A stretch of DNA of 64,000 nucleotides. Source: Brachypterus glaber. Its lineage: Eukaryota > Arthropoda > Insecta > Coleoptera > Kateretidae. The notes under the pieces were generated by a model. That model did no database searches and was not told the origin of the DNA. It saw only the letters and a program-made list of their open reading frames with translations. Below, one piece after another: positions 32,090 through 43,379 of this stretch. The stretch is taken from NCBI GenBank assembly GCA_958510825.1, contig OY294044.1, positions 47,208,626 to 47,272,625 of the forward strand, in the 5' to 3' direction. Position 1 is the first letter of the stretch, and the number at the start of each line of letters is the position of its first letter. The position numbers and the translations under genes were made by a program.

Positions 32090-32869
32090 CACTCAGAAAA
32101 TTTCGTTGTATTTTTAATACTGAATGTTATTAGTTAATACATATTTTTTATTTATATCGCCTCCATTAGTATTTAATACTTGTGATATTAAATACTGCAA
32201 TGTGTGTATTGTATACAAAATTTTGTCATACTAACATAGAGACCATGTTGGTACATTTGGTTCCCCACAAAAACATGTGTGTTCCATTTGGTAAATTATA
32301 TCACAGTTATAGTTTGGTATACTTTAAGTTGTAGTTGTTGTGTTATTGATTTAGTTTAAAGTATGTTACAGTATTTAGTAAAATAACAATCGGTAAATAA
32401 TACCAAAATTTTGATTAGTAATAATACAGAGAAAAGTAAAAAAGGATCGATTATTTTATCAGTGTGTAATTGTGTGTGGTTGCAATCTTTATATTATTAC
32501 TAATCAAAATTTTGGTATTATTTACCGATTGTTAATTTTTCTGAATACTCTAACATACTTTAAACTAGATCAGTAATACAACTTAACAACAACTCAAAGT
32601 TTACCTTACTCTAAGTGTGATATGCTTCACCAAATTTTACAGTAATTTTTACTATAACATGCTAGTATTAATAAACACATGTTGCGTGGGGATTCAAATG
32701 TACCAGCACGGTCTCTATATTAGTATGACAACATTTCGTATACAATACACACATTGCAGTATTTAATATCACAAATAAAGTATTAAATACCAATGGTGGC
32801 GATATAAATAATAAATATGTATTAACAAATAAAATTTAGTATTAAAATTAGGATTACATTTTCTGAGTG
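32090..32869. mobile_element. TA-flanked near-perfect palindrome, 780 bp
   Basis: The ends CACTCAGAAAA and TTTTCTGAGTG have TA outside. The arms of about 340 bp share TTAATACATA, AAATACTGCAATGTGTGTAT, TTGTATAC, GGTCTCTAT and ACCAAAATTTTGATTAGTAA. The loop is only about 70 bp (about 32425-32495). Non-coding. Transcribed, it would fold into one long hairpin. Confidence 0.82.
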
Positions 32870-33351
32870 TATATCCATCTTCAATACATTTAATTTTTGT
32901 TTGACACTATCAAATGGCATTATGCCCAATTAAAATATAAAACAATACCTGCAGCACATTGGAAACGGTTTAAATATGCTTCTATTTAAATTTACCCCAA
33001 CCAAAGTAAAAAATAATCTAATACAGAATTATCAAGGTTTTTTCGCCTGGGTATTATCAAAAGTAATCTTAAAAACTAATCATTACCTAAAGTAAAATTA
33101 GTAAAAAACTATACGTTTTTAGCGTTTTGAAATTTTTTTCTACAAACCAGAAAAAATTTTATGAATCGATTAGGCATGCCCCTGGGAACATTTTAGGTGA
33201 AAATTAAAAAAATCTATCTGGCGCTTTTTTTTTTAATTTGATTTTTTGTGCGTTTTTAACGTATAAATTCGGATTATCTATGCTGGAGTGGTTAAGGATC
33301 CAAGAAAATAGGACATATTATACGTCATTTTAAAGGTTTTTTCATGCTTAA

Positions 33352-33532
33352 CCTTTTCGGGACGGGAAAAGACTGTCAGCAGATTTACTTTGTGCAATCT
33401 GTGCTTTTTAATGAAGATTATTGTGTTAGGACTAATTAGTGCTGAGGAACATCAAACTTTTTGCAACTCGAGTCGCTTTCCGTCTGACTGGAAAGAAACA
33501 TGCAACTCCGGTCGTTTTCCGTCTCGAAAAGG
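33352..33532. mobile_element. piggyBac-like MITE, 181 bp, TTAA target
   Basis: The ends CCTTTTCGGGACGG and CCGTCTCGAAAAGG are inverted, bordered by TTAA at 33348-33351 and 33533-33536. An internal copy of the motif (CGAGTCGCTTTCCGTCTGAC) lies at about 33468. The opposite arm reads CTCAATGCAACG where this arm reads CTTAA[element]TTAATACAATG, confirming a clean insertion. Confidence 0.88.
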
Positions 33533-34405
33533 TTAATACAATGATGATTTGCGATCGAAAATCGATTTACTAAATCTCGAAATAATGGGGCACAAATAAA
33601 TTATTTTAAAATTTGTAATTTTGCAAAAATAGGCATTCAGAAAAAAGTAATTTAAAAGCTCTTTTTATGCTGATTATGATGATGTTAAATTTTTAAAAAC
33701 GGTGCAAAAATTTTCACATTATTTGACTTTATATAATTATAATTTTGGTTATATATTTATTTTTTTGGTAAAAACTACTACTGGTAAAATCTGAGATAGG
33801 TCTTACTACATATAATTTTAAACTACATTTAATAACAATTAAAACCAACTTTTTCTTTTCAACATTGGTTTAGTAGCTCGGAAGATATTGGACGGGAAAA
33901 AAAATCATGACATTTATTCTTTAAAAAATCTTATACATGAAAGTATTTATAATAGGTAAATATAATAAATATACAAATTTTCAATAATATTAATCATGTT
34001 AAGGTGCAAATTACGTAACATACTTACATGTATAATATTTTCGAAAAAATTAAATTCATACTTTTTTTCTGGTCCAATATATTCTGAAATACTGAACCGA
34101 TTTTAAAAAAGTAAAACATTGTTTTAATTGTTATTAAATGTCGTTTAAAATAATATGTAATGAGGTATATCTCAGATTTTACCAAGAGCTGTTTTTATTG
34201 AAAAATTAATTATATGACCATAATTACAATAAGATAAAGTAAAATATTTCGAGAACGGTGGCATTTTACAAAAATTAAGTTTATCATAATCCACATAAAA
34301 AGAGCTTTTAAATCAGCTATCACGTGTCCTATATTACTTTTTGCTGAATGCCTATTTTTGCAAAATTACAAATTTTAAACTTATTTAACTATTTGTGCTA
34401 CATTA

Positions 34406-34535
34406 GTCAATTTTTTGTGGTAACGCCGGTTAACCAGTATGTTACTCTTTCTCTGTAATTGATGAGTTAAAAAGAGAGAGAAATACATATTAGCCTAACT
34501 TGGTTAGTAACCGCTGCTCCACAAAAAATAGGCAA
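34406..34535. mobile_element. PIF/Harbinger-like MITE, 130 bp, TTA target
   Basis: The inverted ends (left AATTTTTTGTGG...GCCGGTTA, right TAACCGC...CCACAAAAAAT) are bordered by TTA at 34403-34405 and 34536-34538. The opposite arm has a single TTA (CCCATTATTTCGAG), so a 3-bp duplication is supported. A 3-bp TWA duplication is typical of PIF/Harbinger. The centre carries AGAGAGAG-like sequence. Confidence 0.75.
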
Positions 34536-34894
34536 TTATCTCGAGATTTAGTAAACCGATTTTCGATTGCAAATCATCGTTGCATTGAGCACGAAAAAAC
34601 CTTTAAAATTACATGTAACAAGTCCAATTTTCTTGAATCCTTAACAACGCCAGCATAGATATTCCGAATTAATACGTTAAAAACGTACAAAAAAGCGCCA
34701 GTTAGATTTTTTTAATTTTCACCTAAAATATTCCCAGGGGCATGCCTAATCGATTCATAAAAAAATTGGTTTGACGAAAAAAAATTCAAAACACTAAAAT
34801 CCTATAGTGAAAAGTTTATTCGTTTATTAAAGTATTTGGGGCTATGCGTAGAGCGTAAACGTACCCCGAATCAACGCCGTCTCTTTCTTTACAG

Positions 34895-35090
34895 CGGTAG
34901 GGCGCCGACTCGGCCCCAAGACCTGCCACCGGCGGCCCCGCCTCCTAACGGCGGCGTGGAGAGCGTCGTCACTCAGGCGGAAGAGTACGACGACGTCGGC
35001 AGGCCACCTGCGGCTCCTCCGACTCCACCGATCTTGCAAAAGGATGGCAAACGGTTCAAGTCTCGTATACCGCAAAGAATGTGCAATTAA
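34895..35090 (+). CDS. Unidentified proline-rich terminal coding exon with SRIP motif
   Basis: A strong acceptor (CTCTTTCTTTACAG) precedes 65 codons including the stop, entered in phase 2. The 64 residues after the split codon begin GRAPTRPQDLPPAAPPPNGG, then ESVVTQAEEYDDVGRPPAAP, PTPPILQKDG and a basic end KRFKSRIPQRMCN before TAA at 35088-35090. It is GC-rich and has proline tracts (possible SH3/EVH1 ligands), an acidic tyrosine site EYDDV and a C-terminal S-x-I-P flanked by basic residues, the pattern of EB1-binding tails. I do not recognise the gene. The phase does not match the Dullard exons, so it is probably the last exon of another plus-strand gene whose upstream exons were not found. 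It lies 85 bp from one palindromic element and abuts the next. A minus-strand frame overlaps it but lacks a good acceptor. Confidence 0.6.
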
Positions 35091-35104
35091 AAACTGTTTG
35101 TTAA

Positions 35105-35965
35105 CTAAAGAACTGGTTAGGTGGGCTATTTAGGTTAGATAGGTAGCTTACACACTACACAAGTTAAGTAAACTTTCTATAGTTCAAGCAAATTAGACGA
35201 AATGACGAATACAAGAAATAATTTATTAAATTTTGAAATATTGGTTGTGGTAGGAACCCAAATACAGATCCGAAGAGTTTATACCCTTTTGCTAAAAAAA
35301 ACACCCCCCAAACGTGACCTCATGACCATTTTCTGCATTTTTCTCGTAAACCGTTACTCCGACTAGAAAATGTTAAAGGACTTTATGTGTATCTACCACC
35401 CAACGCTCAAAAATGACGTTGAAAAATAAGCATATTTCTCAGCGCGAAGACAAAAACACTATCACACCAAATGAAATTTTTGGAGCATACCGAGTAGCAT
35501 ACTTTTTTTCGTGACATAACCTATCTTAAAGCATTTTTTCTCCTGATTCTGGATCTCTTTTCAGATTTGGGCTATGACCCCACAGTTTTTTATAGAGGGT
35601 GTTTTAGAAAAAAAAACACCTTTTTTTAAATGACTGTAGAATTTGCTTTTATGAATATTTTTTAATCAAGTTCGGGTCACTTATAAAAAAAGGATGTGCT
35701 TTTAAGACGTCGTTTAACATTTTCTCGTCGGAGTAACGGTTTACGAGAAAAATGCAGAAACGCGTCATGAGTTCACGTTTGGGGGTGGTTTTTTCAGCAA
35801 AAGGGGATGAAGCTCCCATTTGAGAATTCTTCTCTTGGGTTCCTACTGGGAGTTCAAAACCAAAATTTCAAAACTTTATAAATTATTTTTTATAAAAAGT
35901 CTAATTTGCTTCAACTATACCTATCTTAACTAACCTACCTAGTGCTCTAATTTTAACTAAAGGAA
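35105..35965. mobile_element. Inverted-repeat element, about 860 bp, just 3' of the terminal exon
   Basis: The strongest arm pairing is 35255-35370 against 35735-35853: GTAGGAACCCAA, TTTTGCT, CCCCCAAACGTGA, TGCATTTTTCTCGTAAACCG and TTACTCCGAC, each with its inverse. Outer pairing (AGCAAATTAGAC with GTCTAATTTGCT, and GGTTAG/CTAACC) extends it to near the exon stop. The TTACTCCGAC-GAGAAAATGTTAAA arms flank a 330-bp centre. Non-coding. Confidence 0.65.
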
Positions 35966-36297
35966 CTGAAAACGATGTTTTTCGTTATTTTCGTATCTTT
36001 TTTTTTACGACCTTTTGGTCCTACTTTTTCGGTTCGTTTAAGCTTAAAATCTTGTTGGTTTTTAAATTAAAATGTACCTAAATGTATAGTTTTAACGTTT
36101 GGTAGATTTGACTAGTTTAAATGTTTAATAACCAAAAACTAATTTTATTGTTTTACAAAAAATTGTACAAATCTTTAAAATCAGAGAACGAAAAATAACG
36201 TTTGTCTGAGTCCCTTTTTTAGTTGATTTTTTTTCTTTTGCTGTTATGTAAATAATAAAATTTAGGATCTAAAATCGTATTACGATCAAATCATTAA
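35966..36297. other. No gene
   Basis: AT-rich. No poly(A) signal obvious for the exon upstream and no repeat ends. Confidence 0.35.
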
Positions 36298-36301
36298 TTA
36301 A

Positions 36302-36723
36302 CACGTGGCGGTCGAAGTGTACCAACGGTATACGGTATACCGAAGTCTGTTCTCAACAGTCAAGGTGCGCTACCGTACCACTGTTCTTTTCTCAATTTGT
36401 ATGGAATTAAAACGTAAATTTCATATCAGGGTCCACAAAATTGGGCATGTATGTTAAGAAATGGTACATCTTTATTGGACTACCGTGGTTTTTCGGAACA
36501 ATTAACGCGAAATATTATTTTTGCATTTATTGCTCTTTCATTGCCCCTTGGGAAAAAATGATCCTGGAGTGTACCACCGGTGGTACATTGAAAAAAAAAG
36601 TGTTTAAAGCAAGCATTTTTATATATTGTAAGGGTTTTAAAATGAAGATTAAAGATAAAAATAATGAAAACTGAGTTTGGTTTTTTGCGAAGGTTCTCGA
36701 TTTTTGGCTTCGACCGCAACGTG
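36302..36723. mobile_element. TTAA-flanked MITE, CACGTGGCGGTCGAAG ends, 422 bp
   Basis: CACGTGGCGGTCGAAG and CTTCGACCGCAACGTG are inverted, with TTAA at 36298-36301 and 36724-36727. The interior has two palindromes: CGGTATACGGTATACCG and a perfect 18-bp TGTACCACCGGTGGTACA (about 36569-36587). The motif TGTACCACCGGTGG recurs at 38010-38025 in a fragment ending GAACGTGTT. piggyBac-like by target. Confidence 0.8.
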
Positions 36724-36825
36724 TTAAATTTCAAAAAGTACATTTTAGTACTAAACTGTATACATTCTTAATTAAATCCTTACATATATATTGTTACTGT
36801 TTTTTTTTGCACAGTAAAATATATA

Positions 36826-37925
36826 CAGGGTTATTCAGTAATAGCATAATTTCTTTCAGGTGTTGGTTCTACATAAAAAAAATATGAAAAAATTCTTATA
36901 AACATGTCCAGAAATGGGGCTAAAATTGCATTCTATTTAAAGAGATTTTTTCACATTCTGAGCATCAAAAATAGGAACTAAAAATTGCGCCAATAAAATT
37001 TTTAATATTTCAGGGCGATTCAACATTAAAAACTATAAAAAAAAGTTGCTATACACCTAGGTTCGAAATTCAGTTTTAAGACTACTATCGAGTCTTAAAA
37101 AGTAACCCTTCCTAAGTGGGCGTAACTCCCTTAAAATCCATTTGTGATCGTTTGTGTATGGGGACTGTTTTTTATAGTTTTTAACGTAGAATCGCTTTGC
37201 ATTATTAAAATTTTTATTGGCGCGATTTTTAGTTCCTATTTTTGATGCTCAGAACGTGAAAAAATCTCTTTAATACTTTCGCTGCGGTTATTCAGGATGT
37301 TGGTCACCCACCAACCTAATTGTTTTTTTTTCGAAAATATTGCCCCCATTTTTCTGTCGTAATGATGCAACCAATCGGAAACCGCAAGAAAAATTTTGTC
37401 CCGGACCCTACGCTACACGCTGACACATGCGCGTTTACCTCCCTACAATGCTGCTTTGCAACTGATGCATATAATTAAGAAGGTCGACTGGCTCCTATGA
37501 GAGTCGTGCGCGCTGTGCCAAGGAGAGAGTCATGCGCAGCCGAAGTGTTAACTGCAATTTTCTCGAAAACGGTTAGTTCTACGGTGTTATATTAAGAGTA
37601 CCTTGTTTATGTATTTTTAACTAAAAAATCATATTTTATTGAGAAAATGACAAAAAAATACATTGCACGTCCCTGGTTAAAATTACCAAATAAAAATTAC
37701 TTAAAATGATAGCCTTTATCAATTTTAAGGCATGTGCAAAAATTGGTTACTGTGGTTAATAGGGTAAAAGACATATTAAATAGCTCTTTTTTATGGACAC
37801 TCTTAGAAGGGCCGTAGCTCTCTTAGGGCTCGTTTTCGGACCAACATTTATAGGAACTTTTTTTTCATATTTTTGTAGGTAGAGTCACGTCTAAAATTTC
37901 TCTACGCGAGTTCTCGAACACCCTG
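36826..37925. mobile_element. TA-flanked inverted-repeat element, 1100 bp
   Basis: CAGGGTTATTCAG...GTGTTGG and the inverse of CAGGGTGTTCGAGAACTCGC, with TA outside. Inner arms (about 36955-37040 and 37180-37260) share AGCATCAAAAATAGGAACTA and ATTGGCGC...ATTTTTAAT. The right arm matches the right arm of 3768-4497 (CTTAGGGCTC, GGACCAAC, TTTATAGGAAC). A TTAA element has inserted at 37274-37547. Confidence 0.65.
37274..37547. mobile_element. TTAA-flanked MITE, 274 bp
   Basis: The ends TACTTTCGCTGCGG and the inverse of CACTTCGGCTGCGC (imperfect), with TTAA at 37270-37273 and 37548-37551. It interrupts the continuous arm sequence AAAATCTCTTTAA / TTAACTGCAATTTTCTCG of the host element. GC-richer than its surroundings; no frame. 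Confidence 0.75.
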
Positions 37926-37999
37926 TATATGCAGCCTTAAATCCAATATCGTAAGTGTAACTGACAAGCAATGGATTTGGCGGCGTATAGAAACTGAAT

Positions 38000-38046
38000 T
38001 AAACCGTGTACCACCGGTGGCGCACGTCGTCGAGAACGTGTTCAAC
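38000..38046. mobile_element. Fragment of the 36302-36723 family
   Basis: GTGTACCACCGGTGGCGCAC followed by a CGAGAACGTGTT end. Only the right terminal part is present. Confidence 0.5.
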
Positions 38047-38079
38047 ACTAAAATTAAAAAAAAAATAAGTTTCAATAAT

Positions 38080-39402
38080 GCAGGGTCATTCTACATCCTA
38101 AACTAAAGAAAAAACTTCGTATACATGTAGGTCTAAAAATCGATACGGGAGCTACAGTCCCCTAAAACTACCTTATTTTTAAAGGATCATCGTAGCTTTA
38201 AAATCGATGTTTGGACCTACATATTGTCCACTAAAGGCTCTAAAAAGTCCAAATTTTTCAAAAATGAGATTTTTATCAAATTTGCTTCATTATCTGATTA
38301 CCAACATACTTCAAAAAAAAAAAACCAATATCAGCCTCAAAAAATGCAAAAATATAAATATTTTAAGTCGCTAAGTGTCTAACTCCATCATATGATTGTG
38401 AGAAAACAATTAAATGAGAACTGTCACTAATGTCAAACTATTTCTCGACAACAGGGGATCCCGTTTCAAATATTTGTTAATTTACTGTTTGATGATAATT
38501 ATAATTATTGCCATTAATAATGTATATATATTATGCCTGCCTAGTAGTAATATTATATATTAAATATAAAAATATAAATTTTTTGTAATAACATTACGCG
38601 ATATAATACGATAGGTATCCTCTTTTATCTTCCCTTGGAGTTAGACCATTAGTGAATTTAGATTCTGTGGTTAAAATTTAATTTTCAAATAATTTATATA
38701 AAATAGATAACAATGAAAAGTTTTAAATACATTAACACATTTCAAACATTTTTACCTGTGAACAAGCTAGTTAAAGTTCTATAATTAAGTTTTAAATCGT
38801 TTTTTACGTCTGCTGAAAAATATGGAGTTTTGGAGTTAGACCGTTAGAGCCTTTAGATGACGATATGTAAAAAAAATCTTACTTTTTAATGAAGAACTAC
38901 CCGACACCATAAAAATTTAGCTTTTTATTTAAGTCTATGAAACATGAAATTTTACATTCAAATGCACTTTTCTCGAAAACGGTTAGTCATATAATTTTGG
39001 TCAATTTGTGTGGTGTATTTTATGGACGACCCCTAATATGATACTACAACAAGAGTACCTTTTTGTGCATTTTTACCTGAGGAATTATATTCTAATAATA
39101 AAACTACAAAAAGTTACGCAGAAAAATGTTTGAGGCAAAAAAGTGATAATGGTCTCCGTTTCACACGCCTACGGTTAAAATAACTACATGAAAATAAGAT
39201 AGAATGATAGGTCTTAATGGGTCGTATTAGGGTTGGATCACATTAAATAAAAACCGATTTTTTTTATCCCTTTTTGTTGGAACGAGTCGTAAATTACGAC
39301 CCGTTTTTGGGCATATGCTTATAGGATTTTTTTTTTTCATATTTTTTTATACAGAATCACCTCTTAAAGGAATTATGCTATTTAAAAATAACCCCGTATA
39401 TT
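38080..39402. mobile_element. Decayed relative of the 3768-4497 / 36826-37925 family
   Basis: GCAGGGTCATTCTACATCC at the left and CAGAATCACCTCTTAAAGG...AACCCCGTATA at the right resemble the arms of that family. Inside, GTTAGACCATTAG and GTTAGACCGTTAG blocks repeat (38642, 38835), and CTTTTCTCGAAAACGGTTAG at 38968 recurs at 37560. The boundaries are uncertain. Confidence 0.45.
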
Positions 39403-40016
39403 ATACGACGATAATGAAGGCTGCAAAACTGAATTTTTATCCTGATCGACGACAATTTATTTTGTCTTAGAAATATGTTCTTTTATGCAATGGTCAAATA
39501 TTTGCGTGTAAAAGAACAGCATTATTCTTTGCGTGTGACAAAAATATTTTTAGCCAGTGATATTTTGAGATATTCGATTAAAATAATCGACCTAACCATG
39601 ATGCGGCGCGACGTTTCTTTAAAATAAGATAATGAAGAATTCGATAAACCTTCACCAAACGTCGAATACAGTAAATTGTCGTTTTTTCTTTATTGTTATG
39701 TTTTATATTTTACGATATTTTATAAAGAGCTAATAGTCATGATTCATTTGTTAGATGATTTATATTCATATATCTTTTTACAAACTACTGTAATATTGTA
39801 CAAGGCGTAAAAAATTATGACAAAATAATGTTTTACATGTATACAAGTAATTGAATATACCTAAACATTTTAAATAAAGTCATCTTTGATTTTTTTAATG
39901 CGGATAAAAATTTTAAGTACAAAAAGTATTTAAACATTTTTAATGTAAGACGAAATACATTATTTAAAACAGTTTATGGATTACGCTGGTCCACAGAAAT
40001 AAGAAAAAGCATTCTG
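39403..40016. other. No gene
   Basis: AT-rich sequence without recognisable structure. Confidence 0.35.
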
Positions 40017-40438
40017 TGCTGGGGTTGAGACCCGGTAATCTTATGCATTTTGAGGCGCTAATTACAAATTTAACGTCAAAACAGCACCCGAAAATCTTAT
40101 ATTCTCAACATGATTAAAAACGACCGTTGGTTCGTGTTTGGATTATATCTAGACAGCTCTAACAGAAGAACAGCTACACGAAAACTCCTTTTATGTTAAA
40201 GGCTCATCTGTGGTGTGACAAAATGTAGGTTGTCGGATTTACTAATAACCCTTTTGTAGGAGTATTCGCACAATTGTTCTGCTGTTAAATGTGTATAGAT
40301 AGGATCGAAAACATAAAACTACGGTCGTTCCCACCATGATTTTTTGGGGATTTTCACTCCTTTTTCGAGTCTAGAAGAAACATAAGCTCGTGATGGTGTT
40401 ATTTTATGTTGAGTTCGTATTCAGCACCTCAACCCCAG
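40017..40438. mobile_element. Possible element with exact 14-bp inverted ends
   Basis: GTGCTGGGGTTGAG near 40019 and CTCAACCCCAGCAC at about 40425-40438 are exact inverses. A second inverted pair inside (AACAGAAGAACAGCT at 40158, inverse near 40287) shares ACTCCT and CGAA. No target duplication is evident. Confidence 0.45.
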
Positions 40439-42004
40439 CACAATATACTTTTTTGATTTTGTGGGCATGTATTATTTTTATTGATTACACAAGTCAACAA
40501 AAAAAAAAGAAGTTTTTTCTTGTGTCTGGGTTTATTTTATGGTGTTTTTATTTGTCATGCTTCAAAAATACCCACATCCTCTTTAAATTTCGCTTTTGTA
40601 GTATTGGTAGTAATAATAGGGTAATTCCATTTCAAATCGATCAGTCGTTGGTTTTTAGATTTTTTTTGAATTTTGGATATGTTGTAGTACTATACCCTAA
40701 TATAATGTATTTTAAAGGATTTTTTAAAATTTTGGAAAATACGACCCTTCAAAATTTAGCTTTTTGAATTTTCGATAAATATTCAAAAATTCATAGCTTC
40801 GTATCGGTAAGACATAGGACAATATTTTTTTTTTGATTTTATACAATAGTCTGTACTAATAAAAAAATATATTTTGAAAAACAATATATATAAAACAAAA
40901 AAATCAAAAATAAAAATATTTTATCCAACACCTTCACACCTTGTTTTGAGCACTATTTTAAATGTCAAAAGTGAGTTTTTTTCCACTAGTTACTAAAAGA
41001 TTTATCACCTACTCTTTTACGTACAGCTTTTGATCTCACCCAAAATTAGTTACATACCCTATTAATTAAGTATTATAACTATTCTATAAATAGAAGCACG
41101 TTAACTAAACCATAAAAATTAAAGAAAACCCCAAATTATTCTTTAGTTCTTGAATAAAATACTGTTTTTATTAAAAATTCTGTCATCACCGCGTCCATTT
41201 TGACGTTTGTAAGAAATGTAAAACTAGCAATTGTTTATTTTTAATAGGCATACTTAGGCCATGGCTACCTATTATTTTAGTATTAAGAAAACTTAATCTT
41301 AATATTTTTGACATAATTTTTCGCAAAATTATAGATTTTTATTTAAAAATAAAAGGTGTTGGATAAAATTAAATTCTCAACTCGTGTATTAAGTGATTTT
41401 ATTCACTTAAGACACGTATTCATGACTTCAGCAGTCAAATCGATGGAGATCTAAAGCGTTTTAGAAAAAAAAATAAATATTATTAATGAAAATGTGATGG
41501 GGGACTATATTTGGGGTTTAGTCAGAGAAAGTACTTATGAACATAATACGAAGAGTACAAGGCTTCATTTATAAACTTTTTTTATAATTTTGTTTACTAA
41601 TATAATAATTAAAGTTATTAAATAAATATACAAATATAGTTGTTTTTGTTTTTTAACAGATGAATGATTAAAGTCATATATTTTCTTAAATTTTGAAATA
41701 ATGTTTTCCTGGCTACAAAAGCAAACTTTTTCATGAAATATTTTTTCCGGATGATTATCGCTAAACTTATAGTAATTAGTAATTACTAATTACGTACACT
41801 AATCCCAGGCACAAAATTCATGTTGACTTGTGTTATGTATATGGCCTATATTAGGATTCCTTGAGTTAATGGATAGTGTAATTTATTGAAAAATAATATA
41901 GTTGTCCTTCTCCCCTTTTTAAATTAGTTAATTCCAGTGTAATATATATTTTTAATAAACATGTTTTTTATCGTAAGTTAAATTTTTGATTCACCGTTTT
42001 TTGT
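40439..42004. other. No gene; AT-rich
   Basis: A 125-codon plus-strand frame at 40390-40767 is phenylalanine-rich with no family pattern and is not called. A palindromic GTAATTAGTAATTACTAATTAC-like string lies near 41775. Nothing else is supported. Confidence 0.4.
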
Positions 42005-42012
42005 TGTAAAAG

Positions 42013-42272
42013 CGAGGGGTTTCTTTAATGGACAATCCTTGTACACGTATCCAACAATCTTTTACAATCCTTGATAATTCCTTAATCCACAAGCATCTAC
42101 AATCCTCCACAATCATCTACAATCTTCCACAATCATCTGAAATCTTTCCACAATCTTTAAAAATCTTCATTAAAATTTTATACAATCTTTTTGACCATCT
42201 TTGACAATCTTTCACAACCCTTTGATCCTCACAATCCTTGTACACTTTTTTTTTCAATAAATAAACCCCTCG
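42013..42272. mobile_element. hAT-like MITE, CGAGGGG...CCCCTCG, 260 bp, copy 2
   Basis: The ends CGAGGGGTTT and AAACCCCTCG lie between a perfect 8-bp direct repeat TGTAAAAG (42005-42012 and 42273-42280). The interior is a run of CACAATCTTC/ACAATCATCT-like units, opposite in orientation to the copy at 6133-6388. Subterminal GTACA near each end is also inverted. Confidence 0.88.
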
Positions 42273-42280
42273 TGTAAAAG

Positions 42281-42883
42281 TTTTAAAAACAATCATACAT
42301 ATATAAATTTTTTTGGAATAAACACTGTCGGTTTTAATAAAATTTATAAAACTTAAAATTTAGAGAGTAGTTTAGATTTTTATGAACTATTAGTAAAATT
42401 TATTTTGGCAAAATTGCCAATAATTTTATTGATGTGTTCTCTTTACATTTTGTTTTTAAATGGAATTCAGGTGCGACTTAAAATTATGAGCTCTAATTCA
42501 ATAAAACTTTTAGCTTCCTGTTGGAAAGGTCTAAATTAAGGGTGTTATTTAAATATATTTTATATATTTTTTTCAGGGGGGACTTAAAACATAGCAAAAC
42601 CCGTTTAATAAATATGTAACTTTAGATGCGTTATAATCTGCAGAAAACTTACGTCTTTCGATGTTAGTATTTTTTTAATACATCAGAACAAAATTATCCA
42701 ATAATAGTATATTATTCAATGAGCATATAATAATTGCTATTAATCAATGAGGGTGAATTTCGGGACACGAGCTGAAAGGCGAGTGACCTAATCACCCGAA
42801 TGATTAATAGCTATTATACGCGAGTAGAATACTATACTTTATCCATGGTCGTTTTAAATTTTAAACGATTTATTTTTACAGAT
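42281..42883. other. No gene; inverted ATTAATAGCTATTAT-like strings
   Basis: Between 42710 and 42850, TAATAATAGTATATT...TTGCTATTAATCA is loosely mirrored by TGATTAATAGCTATTATA...AGAATACTATACT. It may be part of a decayed palindromic element ending at the 42884 palindrome. Confidence 0.4.
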
Positions 42884-42911
42884 CCGTGATTAATAGGCCT
42901 ATTAATCACGG
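42884..42911. repeat. Perfect 28-bp palindrome
   Basis: CCGTGATTAATAGG is followed without a spacer by its exact reverse complement. A loop-less perfect palindrome of this length is uncommon. Confidence 0.85.
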
Positions 42912-43379
42912 CCGTGGATAAATTAGGTTACATGAAGAACATTTTGATGGATTATTTTATAAAATTTTGGTGATGTGATTATTCCACTACTGCAAGTTAT
43001 TCGTGCAATTTGTACTTGTGAAATATTGAAGTGCAAAAACACATTAATGATATCTTAAAATGAAAAACAGCTTATAATTGTAAGCGCAAAATAAATGATT
43101 ACACACTCTAAAAAAAACTAAAGAGTGATTTTATATGTACCTAAAATTTTAAGATTTAATTAGAGAAAAGAAAATATATCATAAACAGTATTATATACTG
43201 TCTATAAAAATGTTATTTGCTTGAAATGAAAGCGAAAAAAGCGTATGCATAGTACAAACTTTTGATTTATTACTAATACCTACAAAATTTTATAATACTA
43301 AATTAGTATTGTGTAACATTTTTACATTTTATTAGGTTTCCAATTAAAAATAAAAATAGAAATGACAAAATTAAAATAT

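Larger units (their letters stand above)
33106..34810. mobile_element. 1.7-kb inverted-repeat element with one insertion in each arm
   Basis: The ends are ACTATACGTTTTTAGCGTTT and the inverse of ACTATAGGATTTTAGTGTTT. The arms pair for roughly 600 bp (GCATGCCCCTGGGAA, TTTTTAACGTATAAATTCGG, AAAGGTTTTTTC, GATTTAGTAAA, ATTTTGCAAAAATAGGCATT, AAAGCTCTTTTTATG). The left arm holds the 33352-33532 element and the right arm the 34406-34535 element. Each arm is the empty site for the other's insertion. Confidence 0.78.

Noticed and set aside
34842..35075. Minus-strand arginine-rich frame opposite the proline-rich exon
   Set aside because: It is a GC-rich shadow frame with no suitable acceptor on that strand, whereas the plus strand has a strong one.
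40390..40767. 125-codon plus-strand open frame
   Set aside because: Phenylalanine-rich, composition-driven and without splice or family signals. It overlaps the end of an inverted-repeat segment.
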